A stretch of DNA of 64,000 nucleotides from Actibacterium sp. XHP0104. Lineage in GTDB: Bacteria; Pseudomonadota; Alphaproteobacteria; Rhodobacterales; Rhodobacteraceae. The stretch lies in the NCBI RefSeq assembly GCF_025751515.1, contig NZ_JAOWLE010000001.1, positions 682,001 to 746,000 of the forward strand, in the 5' to 3' direction. Position numbers and translations under genes: made by a program. This document shows, one piece after another, positions 40,848 to 50,350 of the stretch (position 1 is the first letter of the stretch; each line of letters begins with the position of its first letter). Under the pieces are notes generated by a model that saw only the letters and a list, made by a program, of their open reading frames with translations, ran no database searches and was not told the origin of the DNA.

Positions 40848-41126
40848 TCAGGGTTGTCTATAGTCCTGTACTCGAGTTGCCCTTAACCCTTTGATTCCGT
40901 GCCTTGCGACAGCCATTTGCCAACTTTCGAACTCTTCCTCTGACAGGGCATAGCGTTTCAGCGCCTCGTCGCGGGTGATCAGCCCCGCCGCCACCGCCTT
41001 GACCACCGCCGCCTTGCGGTTCGCAACCCAGCGCCTTGTGTCGACCGGGGGCAGATCCGCGCGCGTCATGGTAGAGCCATCGGGCAGCGTCACCATGCGC
41101 GGCCCCTCGATACGTTTGATGAACAT
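40848..41126 (-). CDS. sciP: CtrA inhibitor SciP (DUF1153 protein)
   Basis: 92-residue helix-turn-helix protein of the DUF1153 family: MVTLPDGSTMTRADLPP, RRWVANRKAAVVKAV and GLITRDEALKRYALSEEEF with the recognition helix, then WQMAVARHGIKGLRATRVQDYR. In Caulobacter SciP binds CtrA and blocks its activation of target genes. Here it lies just before ctrA on the same strand, so the regulator and its antagonist are physically linked. Confidence 0.93.
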   Translation of the reverse strand: MFIKRIEGPRMVTLPDGSTMTRADLPPVDTRRWVANRKAAVVKAVAAGLITRDEALKRYALSEEEFESWQMAVARHGIKGLRATRVQDYRQP

Positions 41127-41252
41127 TTCACACCACCTTTGTTATCCTCGGTGGTCAGCCTGTCGGCATAGCCTTAACGCGGGGTGAAACTGGCCCTTGA
41201 GACTATTTCACATTTTCCTATATTTCGCGGGACTTCCCGAAAGGTTCTGATC

Positions 41253-42401
41253 ATGGCTCTCGACAGCAAGGATACCCCGCTGAACTCGCTTGGCTTTGCC
41301 AAGCCGCCCGCCGAGACGCGGGTGGTTGTGGCCATGTCGGGCGGCGTCGACAGTTCGGTCGTGGCGGCCAAGCTCAAGGAAGAGGGCTATGACGTCGTCG
41401 GCGTCACGCTGCAGCTTTACGATCACGGCGCGGCGCTGGCCAAGAAAGGCGCCTGCTGTGCCGGTATCGACATTCACGATGCGCGCCGCGTGGCCGAGGA
41501 AATGGGTTTTCCCCATTACGTGCTGGACTACGAGAACATCTTCAAGGATGCCGTGATCGACGAGTTCGCCGACAGCTATCTGGCGGGCGCCACGCCCGTG
41601 CCCTGTATCCGCTGTAACGAGCGGGTGAAATTCAAGGATCTGCTGGAAACCGCGCGCGACCTCGAGGCCGATTGCATGGCCACGGGCCATTACATCCAGC
41701 GCAAGATGGGCGACCATGGCCCCGAGCTGCATTGCGCCACGGATGCCAACCGCGATCAAAGCTATTTCCTGTTCTCGACCACACCCGAGCAGCTGGCGTT
41801 TCTGCGCTTTCCGCTGGGCCATCTGCCCAGCAAGGACGCCACGCGCGAGCTGGCGGCGAAATACGGGCTGGCCGTGGCTGACAAGCCCGACAGCCAGGAC
41901 ATCTGTTTCGTGCCCAACGGCGATTATGCCAGCGTGATCGAAAAGCTGCGCCCCGGCGCGGCCGAACCGGGCGAGATCGTCCATGCCGACGGCCGGGTTC
42001 TGGGCACGCATGAGGGCGTCATTCACTATACGATCGGCCAGCGCCGTGGCTTGGGCATCGGCGGCTTGTCCGAGCCCTTGTATGTTGTGCGGCTGGATGT
42101 CGATGCCAAGCAGGTCGTTGTCGGCCCCAAGGATATGCTGGCAACCCGCGTGATCCCGATCCGCGAGGTGAACTGGCTGGGCGATGAGCCCATGACCGCG
42201 CGCCCGGAATGGGAGATCGCGGTCAAGGTGCGGTCGACCCGCCCGCCGCGCGAGGCGATCCTGCGCCCGATCTCGGACACCGAGGCCGAGGTGGAATTGC
42301 TGACGCCCGAGGAAGGTGTGAGCCCTGGCCAGGCCTGTGTGTTCTATGAAACCTCTGGGTCACGCATTCTGGGTGGCGGCTGGATCTGGCGCGGCGCCTA
42401 G
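41253..42401 (+). CDS. mnmA: tRNA 2-thiouridylase
   Basis: Adds sulfur to U34 of the Lys, Glu and Gln tRNAs. 382 residues: PP-loop AMSGGVDSS at 27-35, nucleophile Cys118 in PVPCIRCNE and catalytic Cys218 in DSQDICFVP, both needed for sulfur transfer, and the C-terminal beta-barrel. The ATG at 41253, with AAAGG about 9 bases upstream, is preferred to an in-frame ATG 69 bases earlier. Divergent from sciP; stop codon shared through CTAG with convergent lpxB. Confidence 0.97.
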   Translation: MALDSKDTPLNSLGFAKPPAETRVVVAMSGGVDSSVVAAKLKEEGYDVVGVTLQLYDHGAALAKKGACCAGIDIHDARRVAEEMGFPHYVLDYENIFKDAVIDEFADSYLAGATPVPCIRCNERVKFKDLLETARDLEADCMATGHYIQRKMGDHGPELHCATDANRDQSYFLFSTTPEQLAFLRFPLGHLPSKDATRELAAKYGLAVADKPDSQDICFVPNGDYASVIEKLRPGAAEPGEIVHADGRVLGTHEGVIHYTIGQRRGLGIGGLSEPLYVVRLDVDAKQVVVGPKDMLATRVIPIREVNWLGDEPMTARPEWEIAVKVRSTRPPREAILRPISDTEAEVELLTPEEGVSPGQACVFYETSGSRILGGGWIWRGA

Positions 42402-43561
42402 GCCAGCCCGTCCAGCACCGCGCGGGCGGCGCGCAGGCCGGGGGCTTCGGCGCCCTGCCCCAACAGACGCATGGTCTCGATCTCGGCCTCCAGCTGTGCG
42501 CCGCGGGCGTCGTCGTTTTCCAGCAGCTCCAGCAGCTTGGCCGCGATCGGTTCGGGGCGGCAGTCGGGCCCCAGAAATTCTGGCACGACCTTTTGCCCCG
42601 ACACGATATTCACCAGCGTCACCGTGTCGATTTTCACCATTCGCCAGATGATCTGGCGGCTGAACCAGTTCATGTCATAGGCGATGATCATCGGCGTATG
42701 GGCAGCGGCCAGTTCCAGCGACACCGTGCCCGAGGCCGCCAGCGCCAGATCAGCCGCCGCAAAGGCCGCGCGCTTTTCGCTTAGCGCGTCTGAGCGGCCG
42801 CGCGGGTCCAGCACGATCGGCGGTCCGGGCCAAGAGGCGACCAGCGCCTTGACCTCGTCGGCCACGGGAGCGGCGGCGGGCAGCACGACACGCACCGACG
42901 GGTGGCGCGCCAGAACCGGGCGCAGGGCCTCGCCGAATATGGGCGCCAGGCGGCTGACCTCGCCCATGCGCGAGCCGGGCAAGGCCACAATCAGCTTGGC
43001 ATCCGTGGGAATGCCGTGCCGGGCGCGAAAGGCGGCGGTTTCCTCGGGCGTGGGCTGCGGCTGGGCGACGACCGGGTGGCCGACGAAATCACAGCGCATG
43101 CCCTCGGCCTCCATATAGGGGGGCTCAAACGGGAAGAGCGCCAGCACCTGGTCGATGCTGCGGGCCATCTTGCGCGCGCGCCCTGCCCGCCAGGCCCAGA
43201 CCGTGGGGGCGACGTAATGCACGGTGCGCACCGTGCTGGCCGCCTTGACCCGGCGCGCCACGCGCAGGCAGAAATCGGGGCTGTCGATGGTGATCAGCGC
43301 ATCGGGTTTCTCCGCGATGACCTGCGCCGCGCATTGCTTGATGCGCCGCATCAGCGCCCGGTATTTGGGCAGCACTTCGGCCAGGCCCATGACTGACAGT
43401 TCATCCATGGGGAATAGGCTGTCCAGCCCCTCGGCCTGCATCAGCGGGCCGCCGACGCCGGTGAATGCGACGTCCGGGTGCAGCTCTTTCAGCCCCGCCA
43501 TCAGCGCGGCCCCCAAGGCATCGCCCGAAGGTTCCCCCGCGATCAGGAAGAAGCGCTTCAT
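42398..43561 (-). CDS. lpxB: Lipid-A-disaccharide synthase
   Basis: Joins UDP-diacylglucosamine and lipid X into the lipid A disaccharide at the inner membrane. 387 residues of the GT19 family: opening [31 protein letters not shown], then [15 protein letters not shown]-like region ([13 protein letters not shown]) and the C-terminal [21 protein letters not shown]. The ATG at 43561 overlaps the lpxI stop (ATGA). Last gene of the envelope block. Confidence 0.97.
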   Translation of the reverse strand: MKRFFLIAGEPSGDALGAALMAGLKELHPDVAFTGVGGPLMQAEGLDSLFPMDELSVMGLAEVLPKYRALMRRIKQCAAQVIAEKPDALITIDSPDFCLRVARRVKAASTVRTVHYVAPTVWAWRAGRARKMARSIDQVLALFPFEPPYMEAEGMRCDFVGHPVVAQPQPTPEETAAFRARHGIPTDAKLIVALPGSRMGEVSRLAPIFGEALRPVLARHPSVRVVLPAAAPVADEVKALVASWPGPPIVLDPRGRSDALSEKRAAFAAADLALAASGTVSLELAAAHTPMIIAYDMNWFSRQIIWRMVKIDTVTLVNIVSGQKVVPEFLGPDCRPEPIAAKLLELLENDDARGAQLEAEIETMRLLGQGAEAPGLRAARAVLDGLA

Positions 43562-44382
43562 GCCGGGCGGACCCACAGGAACAGCCCGTGTTGATCGGCC
43601 ATGGCGATGGTCGCGGGCTGGTCAAGGATCATGACGCCGCCGGCCTCGATCACCACGCCGTTCAGCCCGGCGCGGGCGGCGCGCTCGATAGTGCCGGGGC
43701 CGATGGCGGGCAGGTCCATCCGGCGTTCCTGGCCGGGCTTGGGCGCCTTGAGAAACACCCCGCCCCGGCCCACGCGTTTGGCCACGGCGATATCCGCGAC
43801 CCAGTCCAGCATCGCGTCGGTGCCCGGCAGGGTTTCGACGGCAAGACACAGCCCGCCGGCCACAACCGCGCCCTGCCCCAGATCCAGCGCGCCGATGCCG
43901 CGCACGATCTCGTCGGCGCGGGCGGCGTCAGCCTGGTCGGCCTCGCCGGGCTGGGCCGAGGTCAGAACCCCCGGTTGCGGCAGCAGGTCTGGCGCCACGT
44001 CATGGGCGCCCATGATCTGAAAGCCCTCGTCCACGAACAGCTGCAAGATGGCGCGCAGCGTCGCGTCGTCACCCTGTTGCAGGGCCGGCACGATGCGCGG
44101 CAACAGCTGTGCGGTCTGCGGGTCGATGCGTTCAGGGTCAAGCGCAGCGCGGGCTACGGCGCCTGCAAAAACCACGCGCGCGACGCCCAGGTCGTGCATC
44201 CGGTTGAAGAGCAGCGCCAGCCGCTCGAGGATGAATTTCTCCACCGGCAGACCGGCGGGGTTGTCCATGGGAAAGCCGTCCAGCTCAAAAATATGAACCG
44301 GCGCGTTCTGGCGGATCAGGCTGTCGGCCAGCAGCGCCGGCAGGGCGCCCCGGCCCGCGATGATTGCGGTGCTGTCTGTCAT
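43558..44382 (-). CDS. lpxI: UDP-2,3-diacylglucosamine diphosphatase LpxI
   Basis: Hydrolyses UDP-2,3-diacylglucosamine to lipid X. It is the alphaproteobacterial, unrelated replacement for LpxH. 274 residues with DUF1009 features: IIAGRGALPALLADS opening, VVFAGAVARAALDP, GAHDVAPDLL and the C-terminal KAPKPGQERRMDLPAIGP with catalytic Asp. Between lpxA and lpxB, overlapping both by 1-4 bases. Confidence 0.95.
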   Translation of the reverse strand: MTDSTAIIAGRGALPALLADSLIRQNAPVHIFELDGFPMDNPAGLPVEKFILERLALLFNRMHDLGVARVVFAGAVARAALDPERIDPQTAQLLPRIVPALQQGDDATLRAILQLFVDEGFQIMGAHDVAPDLLPQPGVLTSAQPGEADQADAARADEIVRGIGALDLGQGAVVAGGLCLAVETLPGTDAMLDWVADIAVAKRVGRGGVFLKAPKPGQERRMDLPAIGPGTIERAARAGLNGVVIEAGGVMILDQPATIAMADQHGLFLWVRPA

Positions 44383-45179
44383 CAGTTCGGCGTCAGGTAG
44401 GAACGGTCGCTTTCGCCCAGGATGAACTCGACCAGTTCGCGCACATAGGCGCTGTCGGTGTCGTCCGACAGGCGCTTGGCGCGTTGCAGAAAGGTGCCCT
44501 CGCCCTGCGCAAGTTCCTGGAACGCGGCGCGCAGCGCGGTGATGTCGGCCCGGGCCACGCCTTTGCGTTTGAGGCCCACGAGGTTCAGCCCGTCCAGCCG
44601 CCCGCGCGGGGCCTGCACCAGGCCATAGGGGATCACGTCATTGGTGACCATGCTGAGCGCGCCGATGATGGCGCCCTTGCCGATGCGCACCCATTGGTGA
44701 ATGCCCGACAGGCCGCCGATGATCACGTCATCCTCGATCACGCAATGGCCTGCCACGGCCGACTGGTTTACCACGATCACGCGGTCGCCGACCGTGACGT
44801 CATGGGCGATGTGACAGCCCGCCATGAACAGCCCGTCGTCGCCCACGCGGGTGACGCCGCCGCCGCCCTCGGTGCCGGTGTTCATGGTGACATGTTCGCG
44901 AATACGGTTGCGCTTGCCGATCACCAGGCTGGTCTTTTCGCCGGCGAATTTCAAATCCTGCGGGATCTCTCCGATGCTGGCAAAGGGAAAGACCACCGTG
45001 TCTTCGCCCACCGAGGTGTTACCAGTCACGACCACATGGCTTTTCAGCGTGACACCCGCGGCCAGCGAGACCTCGGGGCCGACCAGGCAGAACGGGCCGA
45101 TCGTGACATTGGGGCCGATCCGGGCGCCGTCTTCGATGATCGAGGACGGATGGATCACGGCAGAAGGGTCAATCGCCAT
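44382..45179 (-). CDS. lpxA: UDP-N-acetylglucosamine acyltransferase
   Basis: First step of lipid A synthesis: moves a 3-hydroxyacyl chain from ACP to UDP-GlcNAc. 265 residues: left-handed beta helix of hexapeptide repeats (IHPSSIIEDGARIGPNVTI onward), catalytic His in the MAGCHIAHD motif, and C-terminal helices with GLNLVGLKRKG. Six bases after fabZ, whose product competes for the same acyl-ACP. Confidence 0.97.
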   Translation of the reverse strand: MAIDPSAVIHPSSIIEDGARIGPNVTIGPFCLVGPEVSLAAGVTLKSHVVVTGNTSVGEDTVVFPFASIGEIPQDLKFAGEKTSLVIGKRNRIREHVTMNTGTEGGGGVTRVGDDGLFMAGCHIAHDVTVGDRVIVVNQSAVAGHCVIEDDVIIGGLSGIHQWVRIGKGAIIGALSMVTNDVIPYGLVQAPRGRLDGLNLVGLKRKGVARADITALRAAFQELAQGEGTFLQRAKRLSDDTDSAYVRELVEFILGESDRSYLTPN

Positions 45180-45185
45180 ATGTGC

Positions 45186-45659
45186 TTACTCCGCCGGCAG
45201 GTCGATCATCGCGGCGAATTCGGCCTGGCAGGCGACCTCGCCCTCGACGGTGGCGACGCCCTGGAATTTCCAGACCTTGGCGCCCGGCTTGCCGCGCAGG
45301 GTGGTGATGGTCATCTCCATCACGTCGCCCGGCACCACCTTGCGGCGGAATTTGCACGAGTCGATCGACATGAAATAGACCAGCAGTTCCTTGTCCTCCA
45401 TCCCGTTCGAAGCGCCGACCATGACAGCGGCAGTCTGGGCCATGGCCTCGATGATGGTTACGCCGGGCATGATCGGGGTGGCGGGGAAATGGCCCTGGAA
45501 ATGCGGTTCGTTCATGGTGACGCATTTGATGCCGACGGCCGATTTGTTCGGGTCAATGTCACGCACGCGGTCAACCAGCAGGAACGGATAGCGATGCGGG
45601 ATCAGGCGCTTGATGTGGTCGATATCGATGATGGCGGGAATACCGGTCTGCTCGGTCAT
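45186..45659 (-). CDS. fabZ: 3-hydroxyacyl-ACP dehydratase FabZ
   Basis: Dehydratase of the fatty acid elongation cycle, 157 residues, hot-dog fold. Catalytic His57 in [14 protein letters not shown] and Glu71 in IIEAMAQT are in place. Situated before lpxA as in most proteobacteria. Confidence 0.97.
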   Translation of the reverse strand: MTEQTGIPAIIDIDHIKRLIPHRYPFLLVDRVRDIDPNKSAVGIKCVTMNEPHFQGHFPATPIMPGVTIIEAMAQTAAVMVGASNGMEDKELLVYFMSIDSCKFRRKVVPGDVMEMTITTLRGKPGAKVWKFQGVATVEGEVACQAEFAAMIDLPAE

Positions 45660-45740
45660 GGCCTTGGTCCTTTGCGGCTGTCACCCGTTTATCTTTAGAC
45701 CTGACCTAGCAAGACTGTCGCGCGGAAACAAGCGCGCCGC

Positions 45741-46310
45741 TTACTGCGGCGCGGCGCCAGCGTCGGGCGGAGACAGGCGCGCGTCGATACGGGCGATGGC
45801 CTCGTCGGTGATGTCGATCTGGCCGGCAGCCATCAGAACAGAGCGGCTTTCCAGCACCGCGACGGCGCCGCGCTCGCGCGCGATCTCCGACAGGACCGGC
45901 AAAACGATGTTGATGAACCCGGCCTGCGCCTCTTCGCGCTCGCGGATCAGGGCGCGGCCCTTTTCGTCCTGTTCCTTGCGGATGGCGACGACCTTTTCGT
46001 CAAATGCAGCTGCCTTTTCGCGAAAGATCGCCGGGTCAAGCGTCGGGCGCTCGTTGGTCAGGGCGCGTTCCTCGGCCAGCAGCTGGGTCTCGATCCGGCG
46101 GTTCTCGGCGGCGAGGGCATTGCTTTCGTCATCAAAGGCGGCCTGCACGGCCCGCCCATAGGCGGACCGGTTGAACACCTCGTCGCGGTCGATGGTCAGG
46201 ATCGGGCTGCGCAACACCGCGCCGGCTTCTTGCGCCACGACGGCTGGCACAGCGACGAACGGCAGGGCCAGCGCCGCCAGAACAGCCGCGATTGCCAGCC
46301 GGCGCGCCAT
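45741..46310 (-). CDS. OmpH/Skp-family periplasmic chaperone
   Basis: 189 residues with a signal peptide (about 1-26, ending VVAQEA). The mature part begins with the family's VLRSPILTIDRDEVF strand and continues as a long charged helix pair (residues 60-140, rich in Glu/Arg/Gln), the tentacle region of Skp that holds unfolded outer membrane proteins, then VAVLESRSVLMAAGQIDITDE. Starts at the bamA stop (1-base overlap). Function partner of BamA by family and context. Confidence 0.9.
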   Translation of the reverse strand: MARRLAIAAVLAALALPFVAVPAVVAQEAGAVLRSPILTIDRDEVFNRSAYGRAVQAAFDDESNALAAENRRIETQLLAEERALTNERPTLDPAIFREKAAAFDEKVVAIRKEQDEKGRALIREREEAQAGFINIVLPVLSEIARERGAVAVLESRSVLMAAGQIDITDEAIARIDARLSPPDAGAAPQ

Positions 46311-48634
46311 CAGAACCGGGTCGAGATCGTCAGGTCGAAGCTTTGTTCCTTGTCATAGGTTTCCTTGACCAGGGCTTCGGAGAAGTTGAACCGCAGCGGG
46401 CCGATGACGGTATCCCAGAACACCGACACGCCGATCGACGAGCGCAGGTGGAACCCGTCATCGACCAGCCCGCCATTGGTGTTGTCCAGCGACCACACTG
46501 ACCCGAAATCGGCAAAGACGCCGCCGGTGATGCCGTATTCCTCGGGCAGGCCCAGCGGGAATTCGGCTTCGAAACGGGCCACGGCATAGACGTTGCCGCC
46601 CAGGGCCTCGCCGCCATCACGCGGGCCGATGCCCTGGGGCTCGAAGCCACGGATCTTGCCGGTGCCGAAATAGCGGTCGGTGATGCGGCTGTTGCCGTCG
46701 ATCATCGCCAGAATCCCGCCTTCCAGCTCGGCGCGCAGCGTGATCTCTTCTTGATAAACCTTGGTCTCGGCCGCAGCCAGGGCCTCGGTCGCGATGTATT
46801 TCTGATCACCGGCCAGACCGGCAAAGTCTTGCGAGAACCGCAGCAGAACACCGGCATTGGGGTTCAGGCCCACGTCGCGGGTATCGCGCGACCAGGTATA
46901 GCCCAGGCTGCTGGTGATTTGCTGGCCCTGATTGACCTCGGCCTGCAGGATCGGCGAGGCGCCGGAATAGTCAAAAAGCTGGGACCGGTTGAGCGAATAG
47001 CGCAGTTCCAGCCGCGAGAATTCGCCCGTGGGGAATTGCAGGCTGGGGCTGAAGTTCAGCTCGCGCGTGTCGTAAAGCGCATCGTGCAGGCCGCTGGAGG
47101 TCGAATAGTCGATGCCGATGCCAAAGCGCACGTCGCGGGCCAGGAAGGCCGGTTCGGCAAAGCGGAACGAGAACAGGTTGTCATCGGTGCCGCTGGCGAC
47201 GGCAAAGCTGAGATACTGCCCCCGGCCCAGGAAGTTCGCTTCCGAGAAGCTGATCGTGGTGCCAACGCCGGTGGCCACGCTGTAGCTAAGGCCGAAGCTG
47301 AGCGAACCGGTGGGCTTTTCCTCGACATCCACATCGACGATCACGCGGTCGGGCGTGGTGCCTTCGCGGGCCGATACCTCGGCGGTTTCAAAGAACCCCA
47401 GCGCCGTGATGCGCTGCGACGCCTCGCGGATGGCGCGCGGGTTGAACGGGTCGCCCTCGACGGTCTTGAACTGGCGGCGGATCACGCGGTCAAGCGTGGT
47501 GACGTTGCCCTCGATGTCGATGCGTTCGACAAAGATGCGCGGGCCGCGGCTCATGGCCAGTTCGACATCCAGCGTCAGGTCGCGGTCGTTGCGGGTGATG
47601 CGCGGCTCGATCCGGACGAAATCAAGACCCTCGCGCAGGGCCAGGCCCTCGATCCGCTCGATCGCCTTTTCGACCAGTACGGGCGAATAGACAACGCCGG
47701 GGCGCAGGCGCAGCACATCTTGGTAGATCGCCGGATCGACATCGGCCATGTCCGAGGTCACGGTGACCTCGCCAAAGCGGAACTGCTGGCCTTCGCGGAT
47801 ATTGAAGGTCAGCACAAAGGCGTCGCGGTTGCGGGTCAGCTCGGGCGCGACCGACAGGACCTGCATGTCGATATAGCCGCGCGAGGCGTAGAAATCGGTC
47901 AGCACCTGGCGGTCAAAGGCGATGCGGTCGGCAATGAACGTGTCCGAGCGGATGATCTGGCGCAGCAGGCCGGCCTGCTTGGTGCCCAGCACGCGGCGCA
48001 GGCGGCGGTCGGAATAGGCGCGGTTGCCGACGAACGAGATGCGCTCGATCTCGACGACCTTGCCTTCGGTGACTTCGAACACCAGGTCGACGCGGTTGTC
48101 GCTGCGGCGGATGATGCGCGGATCGACGGTGGCGGCCAGGCGGCCCTGCTGTTCATAGGCCTGCACGATTGCGGCGGCGTCAGCCTCGGCGGCGCGGGGG
48201 CTGTAGACGCGGCGCGACTGCGACTGGATCAGGTTTTGCAGATCCTCGTCCTTGATGCGCTTGTTGCCTTCGAAATTGATCAGGTTGATCGTCGGATATT
48301 CGACAACGCGGATGATCAGCTTGCCGCCGGCGGGGATCATCTCGACCTGTTCGAACAGGCCGCTGTCGACCACGCCCTGATAGCTGGTGTTCAGATCGGC
48401 GGCGCTGAGTGTCTGGCCACGACCGATTCCCGCATAGCTGAGGATGGTTGCGGCGTCGACGCGCTGGTTGCCCTCGATCTCGACCGTCGAGAAGCGGTAG
48501 GTTTGCGCCTGAGCCGGAGCAAGGGCCGACATCCAAGCGGTTGCCAGAACTAGAAAAAAGACGGCCGCAAGGCGACGCACCCCAAAAGCGCGACCCGTGC
48601 GGGCCGCGGTCTTACCACCGCTTATGTTGGTCAT
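46310..48634 (-). CDS. bamA: Outer membrane protein assembly factor BamA
   Basis: Central component of the machine that inserts beta-barrel proteins. 774 residues: signal peptide to about residue 43 (ending APAQAQ), five POTRA domains (about 44-410, starting YRFSTVEIEGNQRVD), and a 16-strand barrel with the lid motif RGF in KIRGFEPQGIGPRD. The last residue is Phe, the usual barrel-sorting signal. The ATG at 48634 with GGGAT upstream is chosen over a TTG 33 bases earlier. A terminator-like hairpin lies upstream, so it may have its own promoter. Confidence 0.97.
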   Translation of the reverse strand: MTNISGGKTAARTGRAFGVRRLAAVFFLVLATAWMSALAPAQAQTYRFSTVEIEGNQRVDAATILSYAGIGRGQTLSAADLNTSYQGVVDSGLFEQVEMIPAGGKLIIRVVEYPTINLINFEGNKRIKDEDLQNLIQSQSRRVYSPRAAEADAAAIVQAYEQQGRLAATVDPRIIRRSDNRVDLVFEVTEGKVVEIERISFVGNRAYSDRRLRRVLGTKQAGLLRQIIRSDTFIADRIAFDRQVLTDFYASRGYIDMQVLSVAPELTRNRDAFVLTFNIREGQQFRFGEVTVTSDMADVDPAIYQDVLRLRPGVVYSPVLVEKAIERIEGLALREGLDFVRIEPRITRNDRDLTLDVELAMSRGPRIFVERIDIEGNVTTLDRVIRRQFKTVEGDPFNPRAIREASQRITALGFFETAEVSAREGTTPDRVIVDVDVEEKPTGSLSFGLSYSVATGVGTTISFSEANFLGRGQYLSFAVASGTDDNLFSFRFAEPAFLARDVRFGIGIDYSTSSGLHDALYDTRELNFSPSLQFPTGEFSRLELRYSLNRSQLFDYSGASPILQAEVNQGQQITSSLGYTWSRDTRDVGLNPNAGVLLRFSQDFAGLAGDQKYIATEALAAAETKVYQEEITLRAELEGGILAMIDGNSRITDRYFGTGKIRGFEPQGIGPRDGGEALGGNVYAVARFEAEFPLGLPEEYGITGGVFADFGSVWSLDNTNGGLVDDGFHLRSSIGVSVFWDTVIGPLRFNFSEALVKETYDKEQSFDLTISTRF

Positions 48635-48709
48635 CGGTTTATCCCGTGCAGACACCTTTGTTGGCAACCTGACTAACGGGTCGGGATAGGCTTGTCAAAA
48701 GCCTAGCTC

Positions 48710-48745
48710 AAAAGCAAAAGCGCGCCGCCCCGCAAGGCCGCGCGC
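48710..48745 (-). terminator. Terminator between the 42-residue peptide gene and bamA
   Basis: GCGCGC arms (48720-48725 and 48740-48745), with an inner GCC/GGC stem, are followed on the minus strand by TTTTGCTTTT (complement of 48710-48719). It would separate the rseP side of the cluster from bamA. Confidence 0.55.
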
Positions 48746-48769
48746 CATTCAGTCGCATGCTGAAACCGC

Positions 48770-48898
48770 TTAGAGCAGTGAGCCGACAAAGGCCCCGCCG
48801 GTCAGCGCGCCGCCAATGGCAGCCATATAAAAGATCCGGTCCCAGTTCAGGTTCACAAGAACCGAGAGGCCGCGATATCCTTCTGCGATCGTATGCAT
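48770..48898 (-). CDS. 42-residue membrane micropeptide between rseP and bamA
   Basis: Open frame of 42 codons, ATG at 48898 and TAA at 48770, with GGAGG 8 bases upstream of the start, so translation is well supported. Sequence: a soluble N-terminal part (MHTIAEGYRGLSVLVNLNWD) and one transmembrane helix with small-residue packing motifs (IFYMAAIGGALTGGAFVGSLL in two parts: AAIGGALTGGAF is Gly-rich). I do not recognise a family. Its position between the site-2 protease RseP and BamA suggests an envelope role, but this is only context. Confidence 0.65.
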   Translation of the reverse strand: MHTIAEGYRGLSVLVNLNWDRIFYMAAIGGALTGGAFVGSLL

Positions 48899-48987
48899 TG
48901 TCTTACCCTCCTCGCCGGGCAAAGTTGCAGCTTTGACTGGAAAGATAGGTGTGAAATGTGGTCGGAATGCGGCGGAACCGGGGAAGA

Positions 48988-50328
48988 TCAGGGGCAGAAC
49001 AGATCGTTCGTCAGCGCAAAGACCATCAGCCCCAGCATCAGGCTAAGCCCCACGCCCATCAGGGTCCGCAGCGCGCGGTCACTGGGCGGGCGGCCGGTCA
49101 GGGCCTCGTAGACATGGAATACCAGGTGACCGCCGTCCAGAACCGGGATCGGGAACAGGTTCAACAGCCCCACCGCCGTCGACAGCATTGCGATGAACCA
49201 GATAAAGCTGGAAATCCCCTGGCTGGCCGCCGCGCCCGAGGTCTGGGCGATGCCCAGCGGGCCGCGCAGGTTGCACGAGCTGATCGCCCCGGTGACCATG
49301 TGGTAAAGGCCCGAGATGCTGGACTTCACGATGAAAACCGTCTGATCCAGCCCATAGCCCAATGCGGTGCCGACGCCCGGCGTGCGGGTTTCGGGCTCAA
49401 AGAACAGGCCGCCGGTCATGCCGATCAGCCAGCGGGTTTCGAACCCGCCATCGGCCAGCGGCAGATCGACGCGGCGCGGGGCCAGGCGCACCATATGCTC
49501 GGTGCCGTCGCGCCAGATCGTCAGGGTCATCTGGGCGCCATTCGAGGCCGAGACGATTTCCTGCAGCTGTTTGAACGCGCTGATCTCCTGGCCATCGACG
49601 GCCAGGATCACGTCGCCCTCGGCCAGGCCCGCATCCATGGCGGCCGATTGCGGCTGAACGGTGCGCACCAGCGGCGGGAACGGGTACGGCCCCAGTTGCA
49701 GGCGCGGCTCTTCGCCGGGGCGTTCGACCGTGTAGAACAGCTGCGAGGTAACGGGCAGATCTTCGAGCAAGCCATAGAAAGTGGCGTAATCGGGGGTGTC
49801 GGTGCCCTCGATCGCGACGATGCTGTCGCCGGGTTGCAGGTTGGTGGTGGCGACCGGCAGGTTCTGCACCTTGCCGATGGTCGGCGGCTCGACCGCCTCG
49901 CCATCCACCAGGATCACAGCGGAAAAGACAAAGATCGACAGGGCAAAATTGAAGGCCGGGCCGGCAATCACGGTTGCCGCGCGCGCCCAAAGCGGCGCGC
50001 CATGCATCGTGTGGCGCAGGGTCTCGGCGTCCATGTCATCCAGCACGTCGCTGGCGCGGTCACTGGCCACGCCCGCATCGCCCAGGAATTTTACGTATCC
50101 GCCAAAGGGCAGCGCGGCGATCTGCCACTTGGTGCCCCATTTATCGTGGCGCGACAGCAGGACCGGGCCGAACCCGATCGAGAAGACTTCGGCATGGATG
50201 CCCGACAGGCGGCCGACGATATAGTGGCCGTATTCGTGCACCGTCACGATAATGCTCAGCGCCACGACGAACGCGACCAGCGTATAGGCCGCGTTACCAA
50301 AAGTCGGAATCAAACCTGCGATATCCAC
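48988..50328 (-). CDS. rseP: Site-2 intramembrane metalloprotease RseP
   Basis: Inner-membrane zinc protease that cuts anti-sigma factors and signal peptides within the membrane. 446 residues: HEYGH zinc motif at 31-35 in the first helix, two PDZ domains (about 120-310), and the second metal motif LFPIPVLDGGH near residue 385. Start is GTG at 50328. Between dxr and bamA in the standard envelope order. Confidence 0.96.
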   Translation of the reverse strand: MDIAGLIPTFGNAAYTLVAFVVALSIIVTVHEYGHYIVGRLSGIHAEVFSIGFGPVLLSRHDKWGTKWQIAALPFGGYVKFLGDAGVASDRASDVLDDMDAETLRHTMHGAPLWARAATVIAGPAFNFALSIFVFSAVILVDGEAVEPPTIGKVQNLPVATTNLQPGDSIVAIEGTDTPDYATFYGLLEDLPVTSQLFYTVERPGEEPRLQLGPYPFPPLVRTVQPQSAAMDAGLAEGDVILAVDGQEISAFKQLQEIVSASNGAQMTLTIWRDGTEHMVRLAPRRVDLPLADGGFETRWLIGMTGGLFFEPETRTPGVGTALGYGLDQTVFIVKSSISGLYHMVTGAISSCNLRGPLGIAQTSGAAASQGISSFIWFIAMLSTAVGLLNLFPIPVLDGGHLVFHVYEALTGRPPSDRALRTLMGVGLSLMLGLMVFALTNDLFCP

Positions 50329-50350
50329 CCACTCTACCCTTACTGCTCTT

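Noticed and set aside
46751-48553. A 600-codon open frame antisense to bamA
   Set aside because: Shadow of bamA; no start signal and mirror-type composition.
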